64,000 nucleotides of DNA from Zhengitettix transpicula (Eukaryota; Arthropoda; Insecta; Orthoptera; Tetrigidae). A model generated the notes under the pieces. The model saw only the letters and a program-made list of their open reading frames with translations, was not told the origin of the DNA and did no database searches. Location of the stretch: NCBI GenBank assembly GCA_037074705.1, contig CM073594.1:76695009-76759008 (forward strand). Reading direction: 5' to 3'. Position 1 is the first letter of the stretch. The number at the start of each line of letters is the position of its first letter. A program made the translations under genes and the position numbers. This document shows, in pieces, positions 13,201 to 25,174 of this stretch.

Positions 13201-16200
13201 AGGACATTGTTAGGTTTATTAATAGCAGAAGGTTGGTCTGGATGGGACACGTACTTAAGAAGTATGAAAGCAGAACACCTAGACGGATTATGGACTGGAA
13301 GCCAGTCGGGAGGAGGAAAAGGGGGAGACCCCAGACAAGATGGGTAGATGACATTGAGAAGGATATACAAACCATGAAAGTAAGAGGATGGCGGAGACTG
13401 ACACAGGAGAAGGCGGAATGGAAGAAAATTGTTAATAAGGCCAATAAAAGAAGAAGAAGAAGATATAGAACCAACTTAGGGTGTAGCATGGTAGAACTTT
13501 TTGTATTCTATTCATAAAAGAATAGATATTTTGATGTGTCATTACCAAAAGTAGACTTGGTAAGAACATTAAGTTTACATTATCCCAGAGAAAATGCCAG
13601 ACATTTATATGCTTCACAAATCAATACAGTACAAGAGGTACTAGCATATTTGGAGGTATGTTTGCAGTTAGAGTAAATAGGAACTAGTTTAGGAACAGAC
13701 AATAGGGGTTTCAGAAGAAATTAGGACAATTGGTATTGGGAGAGATATAATAGAATGGTGTATGGAAAGCAGTACTTGGGGAATCAACAAAATTATAGAG
13801 ATAGACAAAGCTCAAAGTTCTATCAAAGAGTGTGTTAGAGGTCCAATTATAAAATCAGAAAGTGTGAATATTTTGAACCCTGCAAGGGAGAATCAAATGT
13901 TGAAACAAGTGCAAGAAGTAGTGGCCCATCATGTTTAAATTGATTCCAGCAGCTCGAGCTCCACCAGACATTAAACTGCCAGATAAAGTGAAGATGGATG
14001 CATTATATTCATTATGGGGAATATTAGTGAACCATAAGGATATTAGTAGAGAGGGAGAGGATGAGGAAGAACTTAATAACAATTGTAACGAGGTTAGAAT
14101 GAATTTCAGCAAGGAAATGTTAATCAATGCATGGGTAGACACAGGAGCTGCATTCTCTGAGGTGAAACAGGAATTTTATGAGCATCTGAAAGAGAATGTA
14201 GACTTATAAAAGAAACACTTCTTTATATGTTTTATAAATACATAACTAAAATCCCCACCATAAGTATTAGCAATAAATTTTACAATCCTATTGCTATTTT
14301 CCCAATTTTAAAACCAAAATTCTATTGTTCTTCATCATTACAAAATTTAACATAAGTTAGTCCAAATCTTAAAATAAATAAATGTTCACCATTTACAAAT
14401 CTATATAATTTTTCTTAGCGATCAAGAATTACAAGGACTCACTTGACGCACATTACAAAATCTCTTGCTCCGATTTTAATTCTTGCTACGAAGGACAATC
14501 CATATCAAATTTAACATAGCCAATATCAAACTACCCATTGATAAGCAATTTTTCATCTCCAAATACATTATTAAATCTGTGTGTTATTTTGATTGGAATT
14601 ATACAAAAACATTAGATGTACAATTGATATATTGAAACAACATAAACTATGATTCTTTACTTTTAAGGTAATTTATTTTATACTGATTTCTTTCATTTTG
14701 TTTATTTCACTGCATGTGAAGAAATTTAATCAAAAGTTCTTACTAATTTTACTTCAATTGAGGACAACAAAACAAAGATTGCAAAAATGTAATAGTAGGG
14801 TTTTGATTATTTACATATTTTCTAGTTTGTTTGTTTTTGGCATTTTACGTTTAAAAAAATCATTTTCATAAAAATTTATTACCTTTGTTACTACGACAAC
14901 AACATCCAAACCTAAGTTTCTTGCTAAAACACCTTCTGCCAGAGGTAATATGTCTTCAGCATCTTCATCCAAATTTCTTGATGTTCGTCTTATTTGTGCA
15001 CTCTGCTCCAGTTCATCTCCAGGCTCAACATAATCTTGCCATTTCTTCACACCTACATACCATAAGATGGAAATTAAATAATATCATAATGTTTTTCTAA
15101 GAATCACATATACAAAAATGAACTATTTTTAAGAATAATGCAACAAAATCATTTATAAAATTAAAATAATCACTAGTACAATATTATTCTAAAGCTGTAT
15201 TATTTACTATATGCAATATAGTTTTAACTTCATAATTTCAGAATAAGAAATGTATTCACAATTCCATTTAAAATAATTCCAAATAAAATTTTGAAACTTG
15301 TCAAGTTCAGTTTCTGCACATGCCAGTGACGTTGTCCCCCCCCCCCCTGTCCTAACCAAGCAGGAAGTGATGACGTCACATACATACACACACAGAACAA
15401 GCACTATTCTGGAGGATGTTTCATTCATTTAATAGTTAAAAACCTAGTATCAACTACATGAAGATTATTAACAGTTTTAAAGTTTTAACTGAAGGAAACA
15501 TCCTCCAGAATAGTACCTGTTCTGTGTATGAGTGTGAAATCATCACTTCCTCCATTTCGATCCTTAAGCCAACAAATTGCACGATTAATACTAGCCATTT
15601 AATGTACTTACATGTCTGCAGAAATTTTATGGCCAGAAACCTTACAGTCGCAGCAGCTGCAACATCACAATGACATCACGACAAGTCTGTCAAATGACCT
15701 CGAGAGCATTTTAGAAAAATTCAATGTGATGCTATAAACCAGGACCAGTGCCCAATAAATTTACTTTAATAACACTTTTTCACAGCACTTATATTCAGAA
15801 CACCTACACACGTCTCCTCAACACATTTGAATGTCTTTGTCAAAAGCCCCATATGGAAAGAGAACAGTCTATCATTATTAATTAAATACACCACAAGATT
15901 CCTAATAAATTTTCTCCACCCACATAATTTACTCATTAATCAGCTTCCCGGTCGTTGAAGCATATAACAAAATCCTCAAGACTTGCTAGGCCAGAAAATT
16001 ATTTTAGGGCTGCCAACTTCTTCTCAGTGTGCAGAAAAAGACAAATAATTAATTAGTCGAAAATTGAGGGGTACTCTCATGATTCAAAAAGAACAAAGGT
16101 CATTTGTATATAAGATGTAAGACTGCCTATATGGTGCTAATACATCTCAAACATTGCTAATTATTTTATCTCTAAAAACCCTGGAGTGTTTTCCAACTAA

Positions 16201-18648
16201 GCATCAAATGTAACCAAAAAAAAATTACAATATTGGTAATTGTAAATAGAGAAAATATTCGCCAGGACCGGGAACCAAACCCAGGACCACTACTTGGAAA
16301 ACAGTTAGTCTAACCACTCAGCCACACTGTTGATACGGAGAGCATGGCAATACAAATGACAATTATGTTGACAATGTGATGTGTGCAACTCTGAAAATTT
16401 CACACTGGCCCTCAATTTCAGGGAAGCTGATAATTTTAAACTTGCTTCACTGTCCATATCAATTATGTTAGTTGCACACTGGTGCTGTTTCTGTAAGAAA
16501 ACGTTATTTGGCAATTGTACTTTCTACATGAAGGCTGTGATGTCATAGAGTGGTAGAGAGACAGAGAATGCAATGGGGCGGGACTTGACAGAAGAGGGTG
16601 TATGACATTACGTGGAGGTCCCAAATGCTGCTAAGTCAAAATTTTTATTAGGTGCCTTGGTGAATGAGAGAGGTTTCAATGTATTCTTCAACAAGTCCTC
16701 TACTTTCAGTATTTGTCTGTTAGACTTTCTCTCTAAGTACACAATCAAATATAATAGGTTCATATAGAAATTTATAGTTACATTTGTTGCGATATTCATG
16801 AAGTTCATCCCTTTTTAGTTTCAGCTTATCAATATGATCTTGAAGGATTGAAGCCCACGACTGTAACTGATCAAGTATTCCCCATGGTGTAGTCATAGCT
16901 ACAACGAACATAACCAATGTGTGAGGAAAACTGTCCTCTGACAGAGCAAATCGAAGCAGGTGTGCATGAGATGGGTCACCATCAAGTACCCATACACTTA
17001 ACCGTGTATGATCTGAAAATAAAATAATCATTAAGTTGTACCTTATGTTACATATTATAATATAAATGTGAATGAAATTATCTCCAAAGACAAACCATTA
17101 ATCTTTTTTGAAGCCAAATAAAGATGTGTGACAGAAAGTAAAGATCAGGAGTCTTCAGCATAACACATTTAAAATAAGTATAAAAGTAAAAAGATATTTT
17201 GAAAACTAAAAATATGATAACTTTAAAATAATCCCATTATTATCTTGAATATAATCATGATTGTGTACGAATTTTTGATGACAAGAAATTTACAAAAAAA
17301 GGAATATTTTATATGTGGCAAAGTATATATTGTATAGCAAAACTTAAGTAAAACTTACCATCCCTATATTCATCTCTCACATCAATATAAGCATACTCCA
17401 AGCCTGAGCCCTTCTTCGGGTCCTCTACTCCCTGTAGCTTTGCAATGAGAGTTGTTTTTCCCGACTCATTATCTCCTACATTGAGAAAATTTATGACTTA
17501 CTTTTGGATTGTTAATATAGAATATATTAGATATGAGTTAACACATTTAAATACACTCTTTTATAATCATAGCCTATATTAATGCAATAAGTTTCATACA
17601 TCAAATATATACTCAATATGTTCTATTATTGCAGAAACTATGTGAGCAATATTTTTTATTTTCAGAGCCTGGTTCTGAAATGTTATATTCTATTTCAAAC
17701 TATTAATCATAAGAAATTGACATGAGTACTACAATATATTAAATAAAGCAATCAAATAAATCAACTTATAATCACATAGCTATCTTCTTAAAATTCTTCT
17801 ATCAAAATTTAGAAACATATTGCATATGCATTATAAGACTGAATAAAACACTAATTCACATTTTTGGAACCAATAAAGTATGAGCATTACATAAACTGCA
17901 TTATTATAACATTCTCTGATGGTTTTGTTTGAATATTTCAAGGTTTCCTTCAAATTGGATTTATAATTTTTTCAACCAATTTACTTAATGAAACTGAAAA
18001 TATTATGAATTCATGTTTAATTCTGTGCCACTAAAAATCATCAATCTCATGCAACTGAAGTTCAATTGAGTTTGCTGGCTATAATATAATTTCATTTTAA
18101 TGGTTTATTAATCAATCTAAGTAGGTAGAAAAGCCAGATTTAAAAATACATAAAAGTAATATGTATGTATATGTGGTGTAATTAAGAAAAAAGTGTAATT
18201 TTATATCGATTGATTACACGCTCATTTTTATAGCACTCTAAATCTTTAAGTACTTACCTAAAACAACGACTGATTTACAAGAAGGTAATTTCGTATTTCC
18301 CCTAGTCTGAACTTCAGCCAAAATTGCTGACCTAAAATAAGAAAAATAGCCCTACATACTTATGCATGAAAACAATGAAAAACTATTCATTGTACAGTAA
18401 CAACTAAATGATAGAGTAATACCGGGCAAGTAAAATTTATTCATTTATAAGGATGTCAGATACCAAATTCACTTCTAGTCAATGTAAAGGAAGACAATAG
18501 AATAACACGAATATTTTTATTTTAGACTAAATAATAATACACTTAACGCATTCAAACAGCCGTACCATAGGTTTTCTTTATTGTCAGTTTCATCTTTTTT
18601 CTTGGACGAAAGACCATTCGATTCCACATTCTCCACAATCGGCGCCAT
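1181..18648 (-). CDS. Dlic: Cytoplasmic dynein light intermediate chain (Dlic), 3' end outside window
   Basis: Subunit of cytoplasmic dynein that binds the heavy chain through a GTPase-like fold and recruits activating cargo adaptors through a C-terminal helix. Coding exons (5' to 3'): 18648-18566, 18331-18258, 17475-17359, 17012-16782, 15052-14883, 11799-11570, 9728-9617, 5549-5349, 1289-1181. All have AG/GT borders and compatible split codons, giving 442 codons plus one base; family members are about 490-520 residues. The Walker A-like loop GDNESGKTT is at residues 53-61. The [10 protein letters not shown] stretch (about 173-182) is characteristic of DLICs. A G4-like TKTD is near 224-227, and the adaptor-binding helix [11 protein letters not shown] is at 420-430. 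The start [10 protein letters not shown] is followed by the family's ENLWSAILAEV across exons 1-2. The missing residues follow the SKKTGTPAP segment. Exons are intact despite extensive TE load in introns, so the gene looks functional. Confidence 0.96.
2170..5080 (+). mobile_element. BEL/Pao LTR retrotransposon remnant in Dlic intron 8
   Basis: A decayed gag-pol relic on the plus strand, full of stops and frameshifts. In order I see a DUF1759-like gag segment (about 2410-2620), a zinc-knuckle Cys/His cluster (about 3045-3090), an RNase H-like segment (about 3440-3600), and the pre-integrase and integrase region (about 3780-4560) with the family's [11 protein letters not shown] and SDNAATF motifs. 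The C-terminal region carries [18 protein letters not shown] (about 4740-4800). Most of the protease and reverse transcriptase is missing around 3100-3440, so it is internally deleted. No LTR pair was identified. It lies antisense to Dlic. Confidence 0.85.
5349..5549 (-). CDS. Dlic: Dlic exon 8
   Basis: Exactly 67 codons. Contains [15 protein letters not shown], then a Ser/Pro/Gly-rich disordered stretch ending GSPKK. It begins the unstructured C-terminal half of the protein. Confidence 0.92.
5590..5725. repeat. Dispersed repeat B (Penelope-like 3' tail), rearranged copy
   Basis: Starts with the outer end of the repeat in plus orientation (ATATGATATTAGTAAGGATA), then switches to minus orientation with the hairpin CTTCCTGAAGGAGGAGGC and GAAAATTTGAAG. 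Better copies lie at 42815-43043 and, inverted, at 51385-51590. Confidence 0.75.
5870..6260 (+). mobile_element. Non-LTR retrotransposon fragment
   Basis: A short, broken copy of the same reverse-transcriptase stretch seen at 7430-7780: the [14 protein letters not shown] segment and the [13 protein letters not shown] segment recur in the same order. It is probably a partial duplication or a second insertion of the same family. Confidence 0.65.
6480..6640. repeat. Foldback repeat family A, single arm
   Basis: Contains AATAATAAGAAAG and, further right, CCCAGAAACGTTGTTGTGTGG, the two hallmark segments of family A in rearranged order. Related copies: 19355-20205, 27308-27825, 35505-35640, 36335-36550, 43375-43560, 62975-63240. 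Confidence 0.6.
6780..8260 (+). mobile_element. Non-LTR retrotransposon remnant in Dlic intron 7
   Basis: Heavily broken plus-strand reverse-transcriptase relic. Recognisable pieces in order are [10 protein letters not shown] (about 7018-7050, the family's PVHKKGD motif), [16 protein letters not shown] (about 7441-7490), a degenerate [12 protein letters not shown] (about 7570-7605, the catalytic Asp pair region) and the C-terminal [20 protein letters not shown] segment (about 8080-8130). It is antisense to Dlic and not functional. Confidence 0.78.
8640..9265. mobile_element. Inverted-repeat element (family C)
   Basis: The ends are about 90-base inverted repeats. The left one contains TAAGTCAGAAAATGTAAA, CTTATTTTGTGACC and CAAGTTTAAAAC; the same words appear reverse-complemented at 9168-9260. 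The interior has AATCTCGAAAAATA, shared with the element at 32655-33310. There is no coding capacity, so it is probably a non-autonomous DNA transposon. Confidence 0.75.
9617..9728 (-). CDS. Dlic: Dlic exon 7
   Basis: Encodes [18 protein letters not shown] and the segment ending IIVQPVVRK, which closes the folded domain. Donor GTAAGA. Confidence 0.94.
9729..11569. other. Dlic intron 6, mostly featureless
   Basis: AT-rich intron. An arm with TTTTAAGGACCTCTTCAGGT near 11055-11080 resembles end motifs seen near 30050, 32695 and 55915, so a small repeat relic is likely there. An 88-codon open frame at 10273-10539 has no recognisable motif and I do not call it a gene. Confidence 0.5.
11570..11799 (-). 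CDS. Dlic: Dlic exon 6
   Basis: Begins [20 protein letters not shown] and ends VEKDAVL plus two bases of an Ile codon completed by exon 7. The true donor is GTGAGT, so the Met seen if the frame is read on into the intron is not part of the protein. Confidence 0.95.
12655..13475 (+). mobile_element. Non-LTR retrotransposon 3' fragment in Dlic intron 5
   Basis: C-terminal part of a LINE polyprotein on the plus strand. It runs from [12 protein letters not shown] (about 12775-12810) through [19 protein letters not shown] (about 13056-13115), [11 protein letters not shown] (about 13230-13265) and [15 protein letters not shown] (about 13307-13355) to a basic tail. The GHVLR and GRPxxRWxDD motifs are typical of the region after the LINE reverse transcriptase. 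Several frameshifts break it. The 5' part of the polymerase is absent. Confidence 0.9.
13505..14210 (+). mobile_element. LTR-retrotransposon gag/protease remnant
   Basis: A gag-like stretch ([18 protein letters not shown], about 13570-13625) and a Gln/Asn/Arg-rich stretch are followed, in a shifted frame, by an open segment (13931-14209). That segment contains [18 protein letters not shown], an aspartic-protease active-site signature (DTGA). Together these suggest a gypsy-like element. No reverse transcriptase or LTR was seen. Confidence 0.6.
14883..15052 (-). CDS. Dlic: Dlic exon 5
   Basis: Encodes [16 protein letters not shown], then an acidic linker and [20 protein letters not shown]. The donor is GGTAAT with K as the last full codon. 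Confidence 0.95.
15300..15560. repeat. Foldback repeat with poly-C tract
   Basis: The left arm (about 15358-15432) has GGAAGTGATGACGTCAC and ATTCTGGAGGATGTTTC. The right arm (about 15485-15556) carries GAAACATCCTCCAGAAT and ATCACTTCCTCC in inverse orientation. A run of about 14 C residues lies just left of the left arm (about 15334-15347). It is in Dlic intron 4. Confidence 0.8.
16255..16330 (-). repeat. tRNA-derived SINE fragment (family S1)
   Basis: On the minus strand this reads TGTGGCTGAGTGGTTAGAC (A-box like), CCAAGTAGTGGTCC and GGTTTGGTTCCCGG (B-box like). No cloverleaf acceptor stem closes, so it is a SINE head and not a gene. The copy at 56118-56195 shares CCAAGTAG and the B box. Confidence 0.7.
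16782..17012 (-). CDS. Dlic: Dlic exon 4
   Basis: Encodes [12 protein letters not shown] and [14 protein letters not shown], ending [10 protein letters not shown]. This is the core of the GTPase-like domain. It ends with one base of a Cys codon before donor GTAACT. Confidence 0.95.
17359..17475 (-). CDS. Dlic: Dlic exon 3, P-loop exon
   Basis: Carries [16 protein letters not shown], the Walker A-like motif, then [21 protein letters not shown]. The Gly codon of the P-loop is split across the exon 2/3 junction. Confidence 0.96.
17476..18257. other. Dlic intron 2, nothing recognised
   Basis: Very AT-rich intron with no repeat arm, RNA gene or coding motif that I could recognise. Dlic intron 3 (17013-17358) is likewise plain. 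Confidence 0.5.
18258..18331 (-). CDS. Dlic: Dlic exon 2
   Basis: Seventy-four bases, 24 whole codons ([11 protein letters not shown] through KSVVVL) and split codons at both ends. KSVVVL is the beta strand leading into the P-loop. Confidence 0.95.
18566..18648 (-). CDS. Dlic: Dlic exon 1 (start codon)
   Basis: Starts [12 protein letters not shown] and ends with two bases of the Trp codon of ENLW; the donor on the minus strand reads G|GTACGG. The N-terminus is Lys/Asp/Glu-rich, as in other DLICs. Confidence 0.93.
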
Positions 18649-20723
18649 GATTGACAGCACTAAAGTACGAAGGGTTAATATAATAAATGTAGAACTTTGG
18701 AGACGAACGCAAATGTTTTCACGTAACTAGAACGGCATTTACAGAAAAGTTTATCATAGTTTGTAATATTTAAGAGCAAACAAATTTACGATGGAATCAG
18801 AAATATTATTATGTTGGTATGGCTAACAAAAATTGAACATATCCATATCTTTGTTTAGAGATGACAAATAAAAGCAGTATACCACCAGTCATAGCAGTAA
18901 ATAATTACTGACTCATTTGCAAAGAAATGGACTTACAATTTATAAATCACGGTATTAAAGATTGAACATTAAATTGAGTTTAATGTTACATGACCATTAA
19001 AATTAGACGAAAATTGCCAATATTTTCTAAAAATTCAGCAAGACATAATAAATATAATATTGCACATTAACATAAAAACGATCCTTTAGACGCCGAAAGG
19101 CTTTTTATAAATAAAATTGAATAAATGCGTAAACGCAAAATTATATTACCTTGATGTGAAATTTCGGTCATACGCAACTAGTATAAATAATTACACATCA
19201 TTTACATTTTGTTACTATTCAGCTTACTTTTTTTAAGATGTAGTAATTTAATGTCCATTAGGTGGTAAAAAATTGTAAAAATTGACAAATTTTTCTACAA
19301 CTCATTGTAAGCCCTGTAATGCACTTCTTTAAAATACACAACTGTTATGAATGAGATAAATAAATAGCATACAAAAGTAAGTTTCTGCAATCCTTATTCT
19401 GTTAGTCACCGAAGAAAGCAACAAGAATTGAATGACTAATTTTTGTCTGTTATTTGGCAATTTATTTAAAACTATGAGAAATTTGATCATAATGATATTT
19501 GATTCTAGCAACGTCTTACTTTTTAAGCTAACAAAAGTAAGCGCCACGTACGAAGGCCGAGTTTTGTTGCCCTTTTTAGCAGGCCCAGTTTTGATCTTGT
19601 TAGATAGACTCTTGCAGCTGATCATCGGAATTTTCTTCTAGGATTCGGATCCATTAATTTACAGTACGCGATCACAAGCACAAAACCAACATCTATGACT
19701 AATGAACATTAAATTTTTTTCATTAACTTGTTAAATTGACGCATTACCAGGTTAGGGAGTGCTAAATATATCAGAATTTTCAATGTCTTTAATCAATCAT
19801 CTGTTTTATGTTTTCAGCTAGAACAATCGGACCTTGTGTAAATTTTGCGTATAGTTTTGTTCCTATTTTTTAAACTATTTTTCAGATTTTTAAAGTGATG
19901 GTAAACGTTGGGTGTGGATTTTCCGTAGGATCAGTGTGGTGTCTGACATTTGTTTCTTTTATCAAATTATTAAATTTTGGTGAAATTAATTATTTAAATT
20001 ATACTTCAGTCAAATTTTAAATAATAATTTATTAAACGTCTGTGTTAAAATTATACTAATTATATAAAGAAGTAGCAAAATAAACGACAGAATTAAGTGA
20101 TAAATAGAAACTACTCAAGAAGGATTGCAGAAACGTTATGTAGTATTTATGTTATCATTTAATTTTGTCCATTTTTTGGCTATTTCTTTATCTAATTAGT
20201 ACAAATTTGAAACAACTTATATTTATTAATACACTTTTATTACACTTTTGAAATTCACTTCATTAGACTGAAACAAGATTCAACTTACCTTTTTATCAGT
20301 AAATAGTTTATACTTTACAGTATATTTTGTCGTCTTTGGTAACAGTCCCTGTCTGCCATCTTGTAGCCCCTGTTATTGATTTAACTGTATAGATGTTTCA
20401 AAAGCATTGTGAAATAAGAATTTTCAAAACGGTGTAACGGATACGAGGACAATACTACGAGATTTAGATATCACGTTGAATCAGAATTTATTATATAATT
20501 ATTGTGCTGCTTTCTAATCTGTGAGGATTTACATAAGCACGGAAACTTGGAAGATATTTTAGGCAGCCATTATTGCTGTGGAAGTCGTGTTGGCCGTGGT
20601 GATTCATAGTGTTCTTCCTTTAAATTTGATCGTATGTGATTTTTTAAACAAAATTTCTTAATCATTTGTGCAATATGTTATTTATAAGAATTCTTATTGA
20701 ATTATGTTACGAAATTTACAGGA
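18649..20723. promoter_or_regulatory. Divergent intergenic region between Dlic and RBM39
   Basis: The two start codons face away from each other, 2.1 kb apart, so both promoters and 5'UTRs lie here. The segment next to Dlic (18649-18780) and the segment 20300-20640 next to RBM39 are the richest in non-repetitive sequence. The middle is occupied by a family A inverted pair (19355-20205). No canonical TATA box or Inr could be singled out. A 5'UTR intron for RBM39 is likely because TTACAG precedes the ATG by two bases. Confidence 0.55.
19355..20205. repeat. Foldback repeat family A, long-spaced pair
   Basis: The left arm (about 19355-19425: GATAAATAAATAGC, then AGTTTCTGCAATCCTTATTC) and the right arm (about 20085-20205: AAGGATTGCAGAAACGTTAT, then TGGCTATTTCTTTATC) are inverse copies of the family A terminus, enclosing about 650 bases with no coding motif. 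Confidence 0.7.
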
Positions 20724-20777
20724 ATGGCTGAAGACTTTGATGTAGAAGCTATGTTAGAAGCACCATATCGTAAAGGG
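20724..20777 (+). CDS. RBM39: RBM39 exon 1 (start codon)
   Basis: Eighteen codons, MAEDFDVEAMLEAPYRKG, ending before GTAAGC. The upstream TTTACAG|GA suggests that the ATG lies two bases into an internal exon, as in other animals where the first exon is untranslated. Confidence 0.95.
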
Positions 20778-23700
20778 GTAAGCATTTGCCTTTGTTTTAG
20801 ATCTATATTACTAAATATTTTAAATTTATCTTTATTGTTTGAGTAGTTTAAGATGGCCTTCCACACCAATAATAGATTAAAGACGTTATGAATTCAAAAT
20901 ATTTTGTGGTGAGATACTTTGAAAGTTAATTGTATAGTTAAAATAATTCAGTGATAGGGCAATTATCGTTTACGTGTAGTGTAAGAAATTTTGAATGGTC
21001 ATTATCCATTCAATTAATTACGTTACTACTATAAGAAATTGATGTTGATGAAAAAATTTATTTTGAATTTAACTTTGCAACTGCTTTGATGTGGACACAT
21101 TGTTTTTCGCTTTCCAACTTGCGATAAATATGAAATAAATAAGCTATTCCGTGGGTGCGCATGTTGTAAAACGAGAAAAGCATTTTTTTTCTCGGTTATT
21201 TCCAGGTGATAATGAGGATTGGCGGAATTTTACACGATGTGCAGCCATCCCAATGAGTGTAAAATATATTTTTTCACAAGAATATAATAGAATAGGTTTT
21301 TAGTACTTCAATTTTACTTTACCTTCTTGCTGTGTCGTATTCATGCTTGTTTCAATTGGCTTGAGTTGCATGGGTTTCTCAGTTTTTAGGAATACATGAA
21401 AGATAAGCGCAATTCAATTGAAATTTTGTGGTTCATCTACTTGCATGATAATTTCTACCTAATTTAATTATTGAAATGTCTATTTCTTTTTTAGTATAAT
21501 ATGTGGTGCCTCATTTTATTAGGATTGTATTGTATGAAATAATTTATGAATTGACCAAGTTTGAGAATTTAATTTGATTATTGCCATTTTAAAATATTTA
21601 AATCAAACTGATCTATGATTATGTGTATAATATTAGAAAATAAATCTGGGAGTACAATCAGTTTACTAGAAGTGTTCAGTGCAAGAAGTTTCAGTTCAAC
21701 CATATGTAATGAGCCAGATGTTTTCATTTGGCTTCAAACTATTAAGAATCTTAAATAATATCAGTCATTCTTTCAATGTGAGTATTTGTTCCAGTACAGT
21801 TCAATATTACCTGATCAAGTGTGAAATGAATCATTTCAAACTTAGGGGTTTTGGTAGTTCTCTAAAATTTGCTGATACAACATTTATTGGTTTTTGATTA
21901 ATTATTTAATATGGATAGGAAAGAGAGATAAAGAAACTTTTGATTAGCTGAAAGTACTGAATGGTCACCATGCTGGACTCAATATGTAATATATATCTGC
22001 ATATATGTATGAGTAAGGATATGACATTGACAAAATAATTGTAATTTGTATGGACAGTTTATAGCTTATTTTGTGACAAAGGGGGCTCAAGCCCTAAAAA
22101 ATTTGCAATATTCTCTCTTCCTGGCTGGACTAACTGTTGATTTTTGTGCTATATTTTTCCTATCCAATATATATATATATATATTACATACATACTTGTG
22201 TGTGTGTAAGGATATGACATTGTCAAACGTAATTGCAATATTGGTATGGAAAGGAAAGAGAGATAGCTTGTGGCTTACTTGAAAATGAAATTTCCTTCAG
22301 TTCCCTATGGCTACACCATACTTCATTTTCAAGTAAGCCACAAGCTATTTCTCTTTCCTTTCCATACCAATATCACAATTATATACACAATCTTGGGAAC
22401 TAATTTGATGATGAGTCACATTGGATCTTTGATAGTGAGGACGGATAGAAATAAATAGGAGGAATATGCTTTATGTGAATACAGATGCTCAGGCATAGAA
22501 TCGCATGCAAAGCTTTTTTTCTCGGCAAGAAATAGGAAGGAAGAAGTAGGTAAACCTGAAAATATTTAACATAGGCAGGACTTGAACCTATGTAATCAGC
22601 TCAGCACACAGATGCTTGGCCATCAGGTCAAGTTCCTGACCAAGCAAATATAGTCAGTCTAATTATGGGTAAATGGTTATTTAGTGGAGGAAGAGTAGAG
22701 GGAGTGAATAATTGGGAGAATCCATTAAGGAATATATATAACAGTTAAGGAAAATGTGATGAGATCAAATTAAATAACACATTTGGATAGGCTGGCCGGT
22801 ACACAGTTCAGATTTTCCTTCCTGACTAATGTGGCTCAGGTCCTTGAAAATTTGAAGTTCCACCTATGCTAGACTGGACCAACTATTGATTTAAGGAAAA
22901 TTGACATCACTGTGTCTCTTTCCTATCCAAATGTGTATAATTGGTATGGAAAGGAAAGAGAAAGTTTGTGGCTAATCTGTGAGTCACATTCAGGACTGGA
23001 GGAAGTTCTTCAAACTTTTAGACAGTCTTCTTTTTCACAGCCTGTGTGCGGGAAACTGCTCTTGACAGGAAAGACGGATAGTTGCTTTCTTATGTTAAAT
23101 TGATAGGCTGAGACTTGTGAAAATTTGTTTTATTCTGTTAGACATGGTGACTTGATCTCTCTCTCATATCCATATCTGAAATATTTTGACTTGGCATTCT
23201 TAGTTGTTTATATTTATATAAATTAAGAAAGTACAAAGTATGGGAGAATGTTATGACTTGTGTTATAATGACTTGGTCAGGCAGAAGATGTAGTTCATTC
23301 TCTTCCCTCAGGAGTCATTAAAAGTTGCTTTAGCCAACAGCACATTCCTGCAAAATACAGAGTGGAAATTATGGAATTTGTAACAATCACATTGTGAAGC
23401 CATGGCTTCAGATTTTGAGAACTGATAAATTGCCATTCTTTGTAAGAGAGGATGTCATTCTCTTTTCAAGTAGAATTTTGTTTAGTAAATATTAGTTAAT
23501 GTTATTAATTGGCCTTTGACATGTTGGTATAATAATTTTAAACCTTTTTTTGCTTAACTTTTTTTCCTCTATTTTCCACTTCTCTGCCATTTGAAAAAAT
23601 ATTAAATCTTGAATTATAAATTGAAGTACAGTTAAAGCAAACTAAGAATTGCATAACCCTATGAAAGTGTGGCTTGTTCTCTACATTTAAAAATAACATG

Positions 23701-25140
23701 CCATGTCTTTGTTTAAATTAATGTGCATGTCTTTATATTCGGCTATAAATTAATGCCATGTGCTTATATTTTTTTTAGATAAATTTCATTTCATTGTTAT
23801 TCTGTGGCTTAAAATAGTTGTGGATTGGGTAGGTTGTGACTGTCATTCTTTGAATATTGTTAACGTGTGTGTATTTTTTGCTTTTGGAATCCTTGTCCAT
23901 TTTAGTGCCTTATATTTTTAATCATGAAGAATCTTTGTTGTAAACAAAAAGAGAGGTTTCCATATTGGTGCTTGATCAAGACACATTGAGAAGTTATTAA
24001 TCTCATACACTATGATAGTTTATTGTGAATTACTACTTTCATACTGTTAGTCATTAGGTATGTCTTTACCTCTACTGTCTTTGTGGTACAGGATTTGTTG
24101 GTGAGAAAATGCTGGCAACCTTGAGCACAGTATTACTTTACAAATGGTAAGTACAACACTTAGTATGAGATTGTGTGTAGGTTGTTAGTAAATTTTTAAA
24201 ATGAACATGTAGCAAGGTGTTGCTAACATTCAAAGAATTCTTCAGTTATTCCTTATTTTGGGGTAGGAACAATTGGTGTTGTTTGAGATGACATTATATG
24301 ATGAGCAGAGTCCTCTTGTCCTAACTTCTCATTATTTTATTTGTTATAACTTTCATTCCAGTAAATTTGATTTTGGTGTTTTTACCACAGGTTTTGATAT
24401 GTCTGAAATATGCTAATTTGACATAGAAGTTTCACTATATATATAAATTTCCAGCAGTGTTTTAAATTTTGAAATATGGAAAGGTACAAAATCAAATATT
24501 TCAGTCTGGTCAACTTTACTGTCTCCACAATTATGTGGCTGTTTGGTAATGATTTTATCATGTTTCATTGTTATATAGATGGGTGACTTATTATAAACAA
24601 TGGAACACCCAATAAAATCTTTACTTAATGCCCGATCACATTGTCAACCTTGAAAGCCAGAGAGAACATGGCTGGTTTTTGTTCCTTGAATGATTGTAAT
24701 TGTCCAATTTTTTGTAGTTTTCTTGTACGAATTTATAAGAACCTTCTTTATAAATTTAGCTTACCTAATGTTTTCAAGGTCTCATAATACGTAATAACCT
24801 TCATACCTCTAAAAAAATGGTTATTATATTTAATTTCCCAGTAGAAAATCAAAAAAAATTGTTGTAGACACTCAGAACTTCAGGTGCTACCTGCAGGTCA
24901 ACTTTGTCTAGAATAAGTAGCATTTAATGATTTATTTCTTCAGTTGCATTAAAAAAATTTCTCATTTAAAATATTATACAATCTCTGGTGTGAATATAAT
25001 TGCATATACTCACATTTATTATAATATATCATACTTCCACATTAAAAATATTTATTATGCTCTGAAAGACTGGCAGTGGTATGATTGAGATTATAATTAT
25101 TTTTGTAATTAAAATATATTTAATACAGGCTACTGTTTAT

Positions 25141-25174
<34 letters not shown>

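Noticed and set aside
14885..15100. Plus-strand open frame opposite Dlic exon 5
   Set aside because: Shadow of a conserved minus-strand exon.
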